A DNA stretch of 64,000 nucleotides from Acanthaster planci. Lineage: Eukaryota > Echinodermata > Asteroidea > Valvatida > Acanthasteridae. Positions within the stretch are counted from its first letter, which is position 1, and each line of letters begins with the position of its first letter. The position numbers were made by a program, and so were the translations under genes. A model generated the notes under the pieces. That model had not been told where the DNA came from. It was given only the letters and a program-made list of their open reading frames with translations, and searched no databases. Shown one piece after another: positions 1 through 12,600 of this stretch. The stretch lies in contig NW_019091386.1 of the NCBI RefSeq assembly GCF_001949145.1, positions 141,465 to 205,464 of the forward strand, in the 5' to 3' direction.

Positions 1-581
1 ATCTGCAAAACGCCCCCCCTACCTCGACACATTGCCAGAGCGCAGTTCGCTATTCTCTGGAATGGGGGAGGGGATCGATCTTGTCAATATGAGGTAGTTA
101 CAGTTGCTAAGTGCCACTAGTTGTCAGTATAATCCCTACCGTAAGTTTCTCAGCACGTCCGGCGCACCATAACGAGAATGAATCGATAGTGAAGTGTTTA
201 TCTAATAAATAAATAAATCATTCGTTTCACGGACACCGACATTGAAGCATTCGGATGGATAGAGTATGGGTGATTAATAATTCTGTGCAAATTTACTAAT
301 GGCGCCAAAATGGCGGCCTACGTTGAATAGTTTTCTCCCGTTTGATGGCAGTTTTCCCATTGCTGTTGATTGAAGATCAGCGTTTTTTCGAATTTCAAGC
401 CTTGAATAAAACCGCGCTGGCAATGAGGTGGATGGTCATGTAACGTTTTCACCCACATCTGATCCGAAAATATGCCTCAGTGAATTTGCGTTAGAAGAAA
501 CGGGTAGAGAAATTTCGAAAGACATAATGAGCTCGATCAAACAAAGGACCCGGGGAGCCGCATGAAATACAATTTTTAAAC
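1..581. other. Upstream flank of the first gene
   Basis: Non-coding sequence ahead of the ORF that starts at 582. I see no TATA box at a convincing distance, no repeat and no splice acceptor that would require an upstream coding exon. The last part is probably 5' untranslated region of the downstream gene. Confidence 0.4.
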
Positions 582-1418
582 ATGGATGTACTGAGAATGG
601 CCTATGAACAAATGCCAGACAATATCTCCAACAAATATGCCCGGAGATTGAGTGAGATAAACAAAGATGAACTTCCAACCTCGGAGAGCAGCAACTCCAA
701 GAAAGTCACCTTTGCGGATTTTCCAGAGGAGGATAACGAGATGGCGAGCCGGCAGCCACCACCTGTGGGTGAACTGAACCAGCTGCACCGGCTGACTGAG
801 CTACGGGACGCGCTGGGTAGGCACGCGCTCACCGAGAGAGGGATCAGTTACCTGCTTCCCGTCAACGAGAACAAAATATCCGTGGAGAACGTCTACAAGC
901 CCAAACTCGCCGCGGTGTTCGGCAAAGATCTGCCGAGGAAGGGCGCGGCTCTCTTCAACCACCGCCCCGGGGAAGTGTCCCCTAGAGATGTACCCAGACT
1001 CTGCCGTGACATCTCGGAAACTCGGGTAAGAAACAGCAACTTCATAAGCCCACGAGAGGAAAAAGTACCTCGTGAATTTTCTCTAAGGAAACAACGCCAA
1101 CTCAACAAGGGCTACAGCCAGCAAGCCGACCCCTTGGACGTAGCCATTTTGTTACCAAGTTCATCATTAACACAACAGCGCCTGCGCAGGGCCTCCATAA
1201 CTATTGGTCCGCGAGTCAAGAATTTATTGGAGAGTTTCTCAAAGTACGCTGACGTCACGGAAGATATGGACGGCGTACCGCCTACGCGTGACACTTACAG
1301 AAAAAGAAGAAATCACGAGAATAAAGAAATTGAAATCCCGAAAGTTTGTGGACAAGATCTGGACGGGGATATTCTAAAATGGATGGAAAAAGGAGACAAG
1401 TCTGTAAGAAGGAAGTGA
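582..1418 (+). CDS. Unrecognised single-exon protein, 278 aa, with PP1-docking-like motif
   Basis: I do not recognise the family. The ORF is open for 278 codons from an ATG in strong context (A at -3, G at +4) to a TGA. It is charged and rich in Arg, Lys, Pro and Ser, with no signal peptide or membrane segment, so a cytosolic or nuclear protein is likely. Residues 40-47 read KKVTFADF; KVTF fits the RVxF consensus used by regulatory subunits to dock on protein phosphatase 1. Residues 202-206, RRASI, form a consensus PKA site at Ser205. A central block at residues 65-140 looks globular, with several hydrophobic positions and a KPKLAAVFG stretch. Both motifs are short and could be chance. The nearest AATAAA downstream is at 2018-2023. 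No intron is needed, so it could also be a retrocopy, but the frame is intact. The coding call is fairly safe; the function is not known. Confidence 0.75.
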   Translation: MDVLRMAYEQMPDNISNKYARRLSEINKDELPTSESSNSKKVTFADFPEEDNEMASRQPPPVGELNQLHRLTELRDALGRHALTERGISYLLPVNENKISVENVYKPKLAAVFGKDLPRKGAALFNHRPGEVSPRDVPRLCRDISETRVRNSNFISPREEKVPREFSLRKQRQLNKGYSQQADPLDVAILLPSSSLTQQRLRRASITIGPRVKNLLESFSKYADVTEDMDGVPPTRDTYRKRRNHENKEIEIPKVCGQDLDGDILKWMEKGDKSVRRK

Positions 1419-3095
1419 TTCTGTTTGCCATCTTTAAGCCCCCATGATTATGTAATTACCTGTATTGGTTTTGCCTAAAACATTACAACCAAAGTTTTTA
1501 TATCATGGTTTGATCAGTTATGTTTGATCAGTTATTGTAACGACATTAGTGGTTCCTCGAAGATTGATCTGGTTTTTTTTTTAGTGTTCGTGCGTTATTT
1601 CAAGAACCTGCGTGTTTATTGTGACAACGGATTAAAAATTCGGACAAATGTTCAAGTCGAAATACCGAAGTACCGATCAAGTTCATTTTTTTAAAAGATA
1701 TTTTAAAGTTTAGACCATAAATTTGGGCATATAGGTATTTCTGTGTGATATGGAAATTTTTAGAAATGCATGGGTTTCAACATTAAGTAGGCGTACCAAA
1801 CTGGTCTGTTCGTTAAAATTTGTCGGTCAAAGCTTGGCTTAATAATCGACCACGACGGGCCTAGATTTAGGAAAGGTCAACTTAGCCGCTGAATCTGTGT
1901 GCGTGATGACTCAATACTCCTTGTTGGGTGAAGTACAAGGAATTTCATGGGACTGTGGAATGTGGTTCATTCAAAGAAGTCTTCGGGAGTCTGGGTGCTC
2001 AGTTTTAGCAAAAACAAAATAAAGATCAGAAATATACAAACGTTAACAAACTTACGTGTCTTGTCGCATGTGTTGCATGTCCACCTTGCTCATTAACCAA
2101 TACACGCACAGATAGAAGTGGCCATGTTCTGTCGGTGTCATCCTTGCAGCAGACGACAGGCTTCAGCTCCCCCGAATTAAAACGATGACAATTCGACTGT
2201 GTTCCAGTATCATCTAGTGTGGATCAGGCAAACGCATTTACCAAAGTTTTATGTGAAACGAAACTGTCATCGAGTTTGCCATTTTAATCGTCACTGGCTA
2301 CAGGAAAATCGCCTCCAAGACATTGGCATGAATCCGTCCTCGTCTCCAGGCCTCCTTTCGGTGGTTGGGAGTCATTTCACCGACCGAAACGTGAGAGCCT
2401 TGCCACCAGCCCGCAGCCCGCAGCCCGCCGCCCGCTCTAGAGCTCGTCAGAGACAGACACTATAGTGCACTAGCCAGCCTTGTGCTCGCGTTTGTTATGT
2501 CGAAGGGAGGGAAAATAACCACAAAAATGCTAGGAATTGAAATTCCTTGTAGGCCTATTCGAAAGACACTGACTCGAGAAAACGCCCAGGCCGATTTGAA
2601 TAAACGGTGCGCACGTGGTTTCTCGCAGAGAAAGAGAAACATCCCACTTTGATTCGAAAGCCTTACAGCAGTCCTCAATTGAAGGGTGGCATTTCACGTC
2701 GGCATTTGAGGCAGAGAATTATCAGCCAATCTATGTTGTCTTCGTCCGCCAATCAGATATTTACAATTTGAAATTTCTAGAACAATCGAGACAATGGCAA
2801 GATGAAGTGACCAGTAGAGCTCAATCTATCACCTTATTCTTTATTAAATAGTCACTGACAATTCATTGCTAATTTTCATTGAACACAAAATTAATGCTAA
2901 ATAGGAGACCTTTCCAATTTCTAAACTCCGTACAAATATTTACAATGAAGTCAAGGCTTGTTAAAGTAATAAACTGAATGTCAAACGAGACAAGATCAAA
3001 GATGATCCGAAGTAAAAACTCTCACAATTTTTCAAAATTTATTTTCTTCTAATTGAAAAGCATGCTTTCATTAGCAACTCTTGCTAATAACTTGG
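1419..3095. other. Intergenic / 3' UTR region
   Basis: Holds the likely 3' UTR of the upstream gene, with an AATAAA at 2018-2023, and then sequence with only short ORFs. A short Cys/Pro-poor repeat of GCCCGCAGC-type triplets occurs near 2405-2435. Nothing else supportable. Confidence 0.4.
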
Positions 3096-3101
3096 TTTAT
3101 T
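3096..3101 (-). terminator. Candidate polyadenylation signal of the lectin mosaic gene
   Basis: AATAAA on the minus strand, about 295 bases after the TAA stop at 3397. A second AATAAA-like hexamer lies a little further on near 3038. Position and strand fit the 3' end of the gene above; no cleavage site can be proven from sequence. Confidence 0.4.
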
Positions 3102-3396
3102 GTCAGTTTGCTACAAAATTCTAACTTCAACAGAACACCTACGCTTTATAAAAGAAGGCAAATTATTCATATTTTAGGAAGATATTTTGATGACAAATCA
3201 ACACATTATGATTATGATATTGAGGTTTCACAGGGCACCGCAATCATTTTTTATCAACAAAGTCTCTAGGATCAGTTAATCTGATTTCACGAGAATGGGA
3301 GTCTGCAGATTGATTCTGATTTGGCCCAAGTCTTGGTCTGTTAGGTAACACGATGCAAGGTCAGCTTCATCTCCAAGCGGGACCGAGCCAACTCGT

Positions 3397-3668
3397 TTAG
3401 TACCCTTCCACTGACGCGTAGATGTACTCGCGGTCCGCCTCCATGTCCCCGGCGTTTCCGGTGTGGGTGTCACCGTTCAGCTCACACGTCTTCAGCGCCG
3501 AGCGCGATTTCTCGTGGAAGTTGACCGAAAGGCAGCTCTCGTCGGCCGTGCAGGCGTTGGTGCACTGTGAGAAGCTGGCCATCTGGACGTCAGACAAGGC
3601 GTGCTGACGCAGTCGCTGGCCTCTCTGGATGACATAAACCTTCAGACGCCTGGTGTCTGTCCTGATGA
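3397..3668 (-). other. C-terminal PAN/apple domain and stop (last exon)
   Basis: The last exon encodes 90 residues with FSQCTNACTADESCLSVNFH and KTCELN, the PAN pattern, then DREYIYASVEGY and TAA. It resembles the C-terminal PAN domains of other invertebrate extracellular proteins. No GPI signal or membrane helix follows, so the protein ends here as a soluble chain. Confidence 0.8.
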
Positions 3669-6600
3669 CTGGTGAACAAGACGCAAGATAAACTATAACT
3701 TTTTTTGCTTCAAGCAAGGTTAGATGTTAAACGATTACTCAGCGTAAGGCGTAAAAGATGAATAGTCATAAATATGAGTTTGAAAATCATGCATAGTTGG
3801 GAAGCACAAGGTTCTAGGTTTCTTATGTCTCACGTTGAAAGTAAGTAATAATGTGGAAAATGACCCAGTCTCACTTTTCAAGTAAACAGAAAGTAGTCAC
3901 TGTGTCCCTGTGTAAGTTTTTGGGATGTTCCTACTTTTAGAACTCCAAATCTAGGCTTGCATGTGACTGTGTGGAGAGCCTGTCTGGTTCCTTGACTTAC
4001 CTGCGGCTTGAGTCGTAGCCTCTACAGGGGGGTCCACGCTAGGCCCCTCCCCTTGAGTGGTGAAGGCTGTAAGTGTGAACTCATAGCTGATGCCGGGCAT
4101 AAGAGTTGAAAGGATATAGCGTCGCACGCTGCTTTCCACGGAAAAGTTGGCCTGGGTGGCGCTCATTTGATCGGACACCCAATAATAGATCTAGAGTTGA
4201 CAGGAAAACAATTTTGAAGAATTGATTGCCCTAATCCTCGATATCATAAGGTACAAGTTGTGTAAAAAAATGGCCACAATTCGATTGAAAGCACACTTTC
4301 AAAATCTTTTTCTTCGGTTGAGAAATGTGAATCGGTTGGAAATGAGGTTTTTTCTGTAGGTGCGGATCACCTTGAGAGTACGTATTTCTGATTGTGGATT
4401 TGTAAACAAATCCAACTTGGCAATGGAGTTACCACAGAAATGACAAAATATAAGTCAAAGGCACAACTTCAGACAAGTGGCCGAAAATTAACTCCTGTTA
4501 AAGAGGTAAGTAAGTTTTGTGCAGTCGGGCAGTCAGGTGCCATTCCTGATAAACCCATCAACTGCCACTACATACCCTGAAGCCTGCGATATCGTGATCC
4601 TGGGCGCCAGCCAACATCGTCGTGTCCCACGTTATCTCAACTTCCTTGGTGCTTTTGACCTCAACATTAAAGTTCTCCGGGCGCGCAACAGGATCTGCGA
4701 AAAAAAAAAATTCCACTGTCAAATCATTTCTTTGACTGCAATCAATTTCAAGAATCTGACCAATAATGCGTAATTACGAGTCCAAGTCAAGTCAAAGTAA
4801 GATGCTGTTGAAGTGAACAGAGACAAAAACATTCCGGGGAGAGTTAGGGTTAGAGGGGCGGAGAGAGGGGTGACAGGTGCGAGGGAAGGCAGCCGATAAT
4901 GACAGTCAACTCACACAGATCATCTTCGCATATGTAGTACAGGGAGGCGCTGCAGTCTGCGTCGTTCAACTTTCGGTTGGTGTTGAACTCCACGCAGTCT
5001 TCGTTGGAACCGGCGTCGTCCGGACTGCCGGTATCCCACACGGATGGATTCAGTGAGAAGGCGTCATCGTTGAGCCACAGGAAATCTCCTGTTGGGTCAG
5101 GAAAACAAGACACTAATCCCAATCGCCTTCCTTGATTTGGGATATTAAGAAGTTGGTTCAATCAGTTGTCTTCAAAACAAGTAACGTGAAGTTTATACCG
5201 TACGTGGTGGCAAGTTTACCTTGGTATAAAAAGAGTTGCCTGACGTTCTCATAATGAAATAAAAGTCAAAGGTTCAATGAACTTAAGAAGTTGCCCAAAG
5301 ATTGAATAAGCTATCTTGCAAGTTCAAGGTAATTTGAGGTAATGATTTCAAAGCACATGACAAGTGAGACTTTGAGATAAAACGGGTTCTAGGAGGAAGG
5401 TTTAAGTATTCAGCCACCTTCACTGGCCGAGTCGGTCAGCCCGACCCAGAACCGCTGGGTGGAGTATCGATACCGCCACAGGTCCAGCAGGAAGTTGAAC
5501 TCTCGCATTGTGTCGATGATGGCCAGGTCAGCGTTGGAGGACTGACAGGCTGATCGGGCTCCGTCCCAGCTGGTGGCGCTGCCGGAGAAGGAGTAGCAGC
5601 TGTGGTCATCGTGGAACCAACCCGAGGGGCAGAGGGGATGGGTGGTGGGTGCAGGGATGGCGCTAGCACCTGCGAAGGGGGTGACACGGAACAGAATGGA
5701 AAACATGGTTTGTATTGGCACTGTAACAACCATCATTTGTAAAATAGTGGAGTTTTATCGTTCAGGTACTTCCGTCAATTTTTATAAATTTATTGATTTT
5801 TATTAAAGTGTTGATGGAATTTTTGCAACGGGGGATGCCAATTTGAATATCACAAGTCTGTCATAAGCTTGATCAGCGTAAGACTCCAACTTTGATACAG
5901 ACTTCCCGTCCAAACCAGTAAGGTTGTGAAGCCTTTCCTACGAGCTCTGGAAAAAATCCGCGAGCCAACACAGTTAAATGAAATGGCATTGCCGATTTTT
6001 TTTTAATTGTTGTCTTGCATCCTGATAGACCTTCTTTCAATGATTTGACAAGAAGAGTCTGGTTTTGCCCAGAAACCTCATTGACAAACTGCTTAGTTGG
6101 TTTGAAACTGACAAAAGAAACGGAGAGATTGACGCTATGGGATTCCAGTCAGGGTGGTGAGAAATGAAAGGCAAGGAGAAAGTATCTGCACTCTTCATCT
6201 GGAGGAAATAAGGAAACCGTCACCTTTGAAACTGTTGACACTGTATAGGTAGAACATGGGGAAGTCTTGGCCTTAGCAAAGTAAGACAACTTAGGAAAGT
6301 GGACAGTTTTGGGGAGTGGGCCAGCGGGGAGGCAGCTGGGAAGAAACCAAGGCAATCCCTGGTATTCTGATGTCTGTCCAATGCTGTGCTTGAGATCGAG
6401 CCACAAAGGCATATCCTTACCGACTGTAGCCTCACAAAAGAAATGATAGGTCCCGTCCACGCCCACATCGATCCAGTCGTAGTTGGTGTACACAGACATC
6501 AGGACGCCATTTTCGATGGCGTCTCCATTGGGCTCTCCTGATCTCCATCGACTGTAAGTGGTGTTTGATTGGTCAACATTTACCCACAATCCTTGAAAAA

Positions 6601-9600
6601 AAAAGAGCACAAAGTGAGATATCCATCACCGAGCAAGTATTCGTCTGACATGTCAGTGAAGCCGTCAAATTAAAACACCAGACATGCAGAGACTCTGTGG
6701 TATGAATTGGGCCTTTTTTCCAGTCGCCATTGTGGAAGTTCCACAACACCTTGCAAGAATCTTATTTTTACCTTCAACTTCGATATCGTTGGTTCCAATC
6801 CAGAAATACTCCGTCGAAGGGTTGGCCCATCGGCCTATCTTTGTCAGGAATTCATGCTCCGCATCATCGTCCACAGAGACCAAAGCGCCACCTAAGATGA
6901 AAACAGTGGACGATAATTCCTTTAAAAAAATTTGCTTCACTTAAAAAGAAACCTTTGGCAATGTTTGTATTAATAATTATCGTTACGCTATAAATGCCAG
7001 ACAGAGGCCCACTGCGGCTGCTGAACTCCAGGACAACCAAAATCTGCGTGGGTCCTTCAAATTTCTCAAGTAATTTCTCACGAAATGCCGGCTTACTATA
7101 GCGTGCTCACCTCCGTTTGTCTCACAATAAATCTCGGCATCGTACCACGTCTTCGAACTGACCCCCGCATAGTAGCAGTGGGAGTTATACTCCGCCCATC
7201 CACTGGGACAATTATTGGACTCTGGAATGGAGGAAAAAGTATAACCGTGTTTATAACTCTGGTTCTCTCTTCGTGACAAGCAGGTGCGACTTTTGATGGA
7301 AAGTTGGATTTTCTTTGCTCTCTTTTGAAAATCAAGTGATGCCAAATTGTAATTTGAACTTTCAAGGAAGAAGTAATGGCGCCAAATGTATAAGTCTCAA
7401 ATCTGGACACTTTGATCAAGAGAGTTCATGTTTTGTGGGAACAACGTTTTCATTAAAATGGTAATCATTACATCAAACAAATCTAAACTCACCTCTGTTG
7501 GGGTTCTCCTGCCTCTGAACTACGCGATAAGAAATAAAAAAATGCAAAAAGGGAACTTTTATAAATTGAATTGATGTCAGAAAAGTGGAAAAAAGATGAG
7601 CAACTGTCAGGACTTTTAAAAACCCGCCTAGCAAATCGGGTCGACAATTTGCCCTCAACTTGGCACAGCATCATCTTCCCCTCTAAAAGCGTTACTCCGC
7701 CCATCCTGAGATGCCTGTTACCTGCTCTCTGTTTCAAGTTCATTCAGGACAGCTTGTGCAAGCATGGACCCCATCCTGTGCACAGGTGTCAAATTTGGGG
7801 GACTTATTTTTTGGCTTCTTGCCCCGACACTGCTGGACATGGTGCATCCCATGCCCGATGGGTGGGTCAGTGGGCGATATGGCAGCGGTACAGACTTGAC
7901 CATTTTGAGATTAGGGAGCTAGCCCCACTGACCAGTGTTCGCATTCCGATTCTGTGGTGGACTGGCGGGTGGGGACTCTGAGATTGTTTGCTGATAGTCG
8001 ACACGTGGAATCTGACTGTGACTTCTCATTCTTACAAACTCCGTTTATTTTGTTTGGCAAGAAATCTTTTCATGAACGGTGTCCAAAAGGGCTTAACCAA
8101 TTTTGTCTTGGCAGCTGTCACTATATTCTGCCTAGCAGTTCCAAGCCATTTTCCCACAAACAAATCGTTCCAAACAAAAGAATAGCAGACTTGCTCATAA
8201 TCTAAACAAACACCTCAAGAATCCTACGTACACTTTCGTTTATAAAACACTGCTGAAGTGCTATAGGAGAGGCCCACTGTTTCGTCTGTTTCGGTGCTCA
8301 GGTAGCAATTATTGGTGTCTAGATTGAAATCAAACGAGACGCACAGGAACGAGGTGCATGCCACGCACTGGCTGGCGCAGTTTGAAATTGTCGTGCTGGT
8401 GATCGTCTCCTGATTGTTGCCGCTGATGTAGGCGTTCACGGTGGCAACAAAGTCGGTTCTGTCAGTAAGAATAGCTGGAAATCACAAAGAAAATAGGATA
8501 CTGACGAAATTGGTATCAATACAGGCGATGCACAATAGTGCACCACAAGAGTTTGCAACACGGTGGCCAATCATAACGCGCGAAATTTGTCGACCCTTTC
8601 CAAACACGCATTGGGTCGACAAATTATGCGCATTGTGATTGGCCAACGCATCGCAAACTCTTGATGGCGCACTATTGTGAAACGGCTGTATTGTGGAAGT
8701 GACGGTGATGATGTGCGGGTAATGTTGACGTGAAAGTGATGATGGTTTCTATGACAACAAGATGTCCCTGGAGTTGACGGTGACAATGTAATGGAGACAA
8801 AAAGATTATCCGGAAAAACCCTCCTCATTAATAAAACACGACACTGGCAACACTGAGAGTTACAGTAAGGATTACAATAAAAACCATTAATAAAGAAATA
8901 CCAGCATTGTTTTAATCGGCCAACTCTGAGCGATGCTATTTTCCCCGGTCACTTACTACTCTCGTCATATTTGCAGTACAGCGCTCCGATGGTGTGGTAC
9001 GCCTGTTCGCTCCCGTCTCCAGTATCGCCCACCCTGATCTCGGTCACGGGTAAATCATTCTTGTCAGTCAGATAGCCTTCATCCAGCCGCCAGTTATAGT
9101 CGTTCACCTCGCAGTTACAGCGAGAATATCCCCCGTCACAGTTACCTGCAGGAAAACGGTACAAACATTGTCAAAGGACAAAAATACGGCAAAAGTGACC
9201 AGAAAAAAATGTAAACAAGTTGACAAGAAAACTACAACAAAAACTTCCCTGCAAGGGCGTAGTAAAGGCCTTTTCTTGAGGGGGGGATGTAACTTGTTCG
9301 CCAACCTCGTGTCGCGTAAAATTCACAAAGTGCGGGAAATGGAAATCCGTTGAACGCTGCATTTCATGCTTCAGGGGAAATGCCGACGGACAACATACAT
9401 CATTTATTTTTGTATCAATTTTGGATTCATTTGCCAATCGAAGCTCTTTTCTCGCAGTCGGCATGACGGCAAAGTGGCAAATTTACCCTTTGTGCTATTC
9501 AATAATGTACGGAAGTTCCCAGACATCCGACCACGAGAATCTGCCAATTGGAATTAATTACTGGGGGGGTGGCCACACAATTTTAATGGATTTTTATTGG

Positions 9601-12600
9601 ATTGGGGTCACCGTTTCAAGCATACCTTGATACCCGCATGCGCAGAGGCTGGTGCTAGAGGGCGCCCCACCCCAGTAAGTGGCCATGGAACCATCTCGTG
9701 TGTACCAGGCTGTGTGGTAGCCAGAGTTCATGCTCATGCCATAGCATTCAATCTGGAAAAAAAAAACCACGATTGGAAGGAATATAGTGCATGTATCGAA
9801 GTGAATGCTTCACACTTCAAGCGCACAATTCTGTGAAGAAGGCATCAATTTGAGAGCCAGCCTGTGAACCAACCCCATTAGTTTGCACTTCACATTTCGG
9901 GTTGAAATGACGTCACACTTTGGTACTCTATACCAGAGACACAGAAGGGTACATATCCAGGGCAAAGTCCCATCCTATGTGTTGACCTGATATGTGACCC
10001 ATCACGACAAAATGAGCGTAAAGTCGCAATCCGCTCTTTGCTATTTTGAGGGTTCAAAGTTATATTGAAATGGAGGTCAATGTTTGAGTTTTGTAACATT
10101 TGGAAAGAGTAACCCGTCTCCTATTTAATTCCAAATTGTTCGCAGGATCACATATTTAATTAAAAATTAATTTTCTCAGCAATTTTGGCAATAGCATCAT
10201 TTGTGCCTGATCCGAAATAATGTCAGAAACAAAGACGCAAAGCTACCAGAATAATGCCACCTTGTCACCTTATACTTCTACCCTAAGTGTTCCGTGTACC
10301 TACCACTGGATAAAAAGCTCTGTTCCTGCTGAACTCAAAAATACTAATATCTCAATTTTTGAAAAGTCTGACTTTCGGCTCATTTTGTGGTGAGAAATCT
10401 CATTTACCCAATGATGACCCGTGAACTAAAGAGATCCACATAATGCAGGTTGTGTGCAAACCGCTTTTCCTGCAAAACAGTTTCGAGGCATTTTGGGGTT
10501 TGTGGTTCTTCGTAGCAGAAGTGAGAGGAACAGTCAAGAAAACCATCAACAAGAATCCAGTTTAAAAGAGTCTTAACACTTCCAGAAGAGCAACTTTTTT
10601 CACGTCAGCTAAGTCACATGAGCATTAATGTGTTCTGTGCAGTTTTCAGAGGTGTTTAGAAAAATACGACGAGGGCCTTGGTTGCATGCTGGTCAGCAAA
10701 AGCAAGAAAGTGTGATTGTCAACAAAACAAGAGCAGTATGATAAATAACACCATTCTACCAAGAGATCACAGCAACGCCTCAAGTCGGAATAATGAAGAT
10801 TGCAACCACATCTCCCCCCCCTTTTCTAAGCTGTCAAATCCTTAAACTTTTACCAGAAGTGGGGCCATTATCACGAGGCCAGAGATAAATCACAAGATCG
10901 CGGTGGCTTTCACATCTTCTGGTTGTTGCTAAAGAAACGAATACGTGTACAGCACGGCCCAACAATCATCTCTGATTTCCTACCAGCTGGGTGTAGATAC
11001 CTTAATGTGCTGGTAGCACTCGCCCGAGATGTCGGCCACTGCCGAGGCTTGGCTAACGCTGACGGGTCGGTAGCTGAGCGACCGGATGTAGGACCGCGAA
11101 CTCTCATAACCTTTAACCCATTGTCGCATCTCCTGGTTGTGGTTGATGACGGTGATGCCTACGACAAGCCGAAAGAGAAAGAGTTGCAGGAATTCAATGA
11201 AGTAAAAACATCAAGCATGAGTGCTTGGCAGCACCCAAAACAAAAAATATTAAGCCAGAACAAGTTAACAGCTCAGTATGAGCCAGGACAGTTTTATTGT
11301 CCAAAATTGTTGTTGGGTATCGAGTTGACAGCTGTTTCTTCTGAGATCGGTGAAGATTCAGATCGATTGAACAGGAAACACATATCGAATTAGTACGGAT
11401 TGAGGAGAATGGGAACTTATAGAAAGAGTAGATTGAAGCTGATGTGATTTGAAATATTCTCCGAGGGGCACGAGTCTTTCGGATGGACAGGAGCAGATTG
11501 CAAAATATCACACCTCTAAATCCAAAAACGGCAAGATTTGCCGGAGTTGGTCTTACCCGTGTTTCCGTCAGAGGTCATGTCGCAGTAGATCCGGAATGGA
11601 TCATTGCCGAAGGCTGGCCCATCGGGATCAATGGTGTAGTAACCACTGCTGGTATAACCCTGGCGTTTCCATTCGGCGCAAGAGACTGGATTTGGCCCAA
11701 ACAAAGGAAAACAGAAGCAGTTACAACTAATGATAAAACATGGTGCATGCCTTCTATGGGAAGTTGTTTTTTTTTGTGTCCGGTCGGGTTGGATGATCTA
11801 AAAAGTGTCGAAATGATCACTTTTACATCCCCCACCAACTCTCAAGCTACCATGGGTATTAGCTATTAACACTAATTGGCCAATCATGAAGGTGCTCCAT
11901 TTGATTTGTGTAACCTCTTTCTTCACTTACTGACGTTGAGCGGATACTCGCAGATGTAGCGTTTGCTGTTGGCACAGTTTGCGTCGTTCCAAGATCCGTC
12001 AGTCGACCATCGCATCACGCTGCAGTGCTCTTTTCCACTTGCTGGGGGAAAAAAAAAAGAAAAAACACAGACATGATGATTGATTACTGAAATCCCAGAC
12101 CTTAAGAGTAAGATTTCACTATTTCATTAAGAACGGAATAAGAAATAATAAAACGTTGATGTTCCTTTGACAGGAATCCCACACATTAATAAGAAATATA
12201 TCAAATTTGGACTTCTTTTAGCATTTTCATTCCCAAAAGAACTCATGAACAGGATTAAGAGGAAGCTGGGTTGTTTTTAAACTAGTGCTTCTAAAACAGG
12301 ACACTGGGCCTGAAGATGACATTGGATTGAATCAAAGGCCAGGTCCATCATGGCATTATCCCAGCTAGGCCCCTGTACTGTAAAGTGCTCCCTTTTTAAA
12401 TAACTCACAATCGTTGGGTTCTGACGACGCCCAGTTGGTATAGGTGCTGTAGGTGCCGTCCGACCACTCCCACGTCCCCTCTACGGCAAAGTCGTTCAAA
12501 CCGATCCAGTATTCGTTGTACGTTAACGTCCGGCTTGAATATCCAACGATTCCCAACCGTTTCATTAATGGAGGATCGTGAACAAGAATAAAATATGTTA

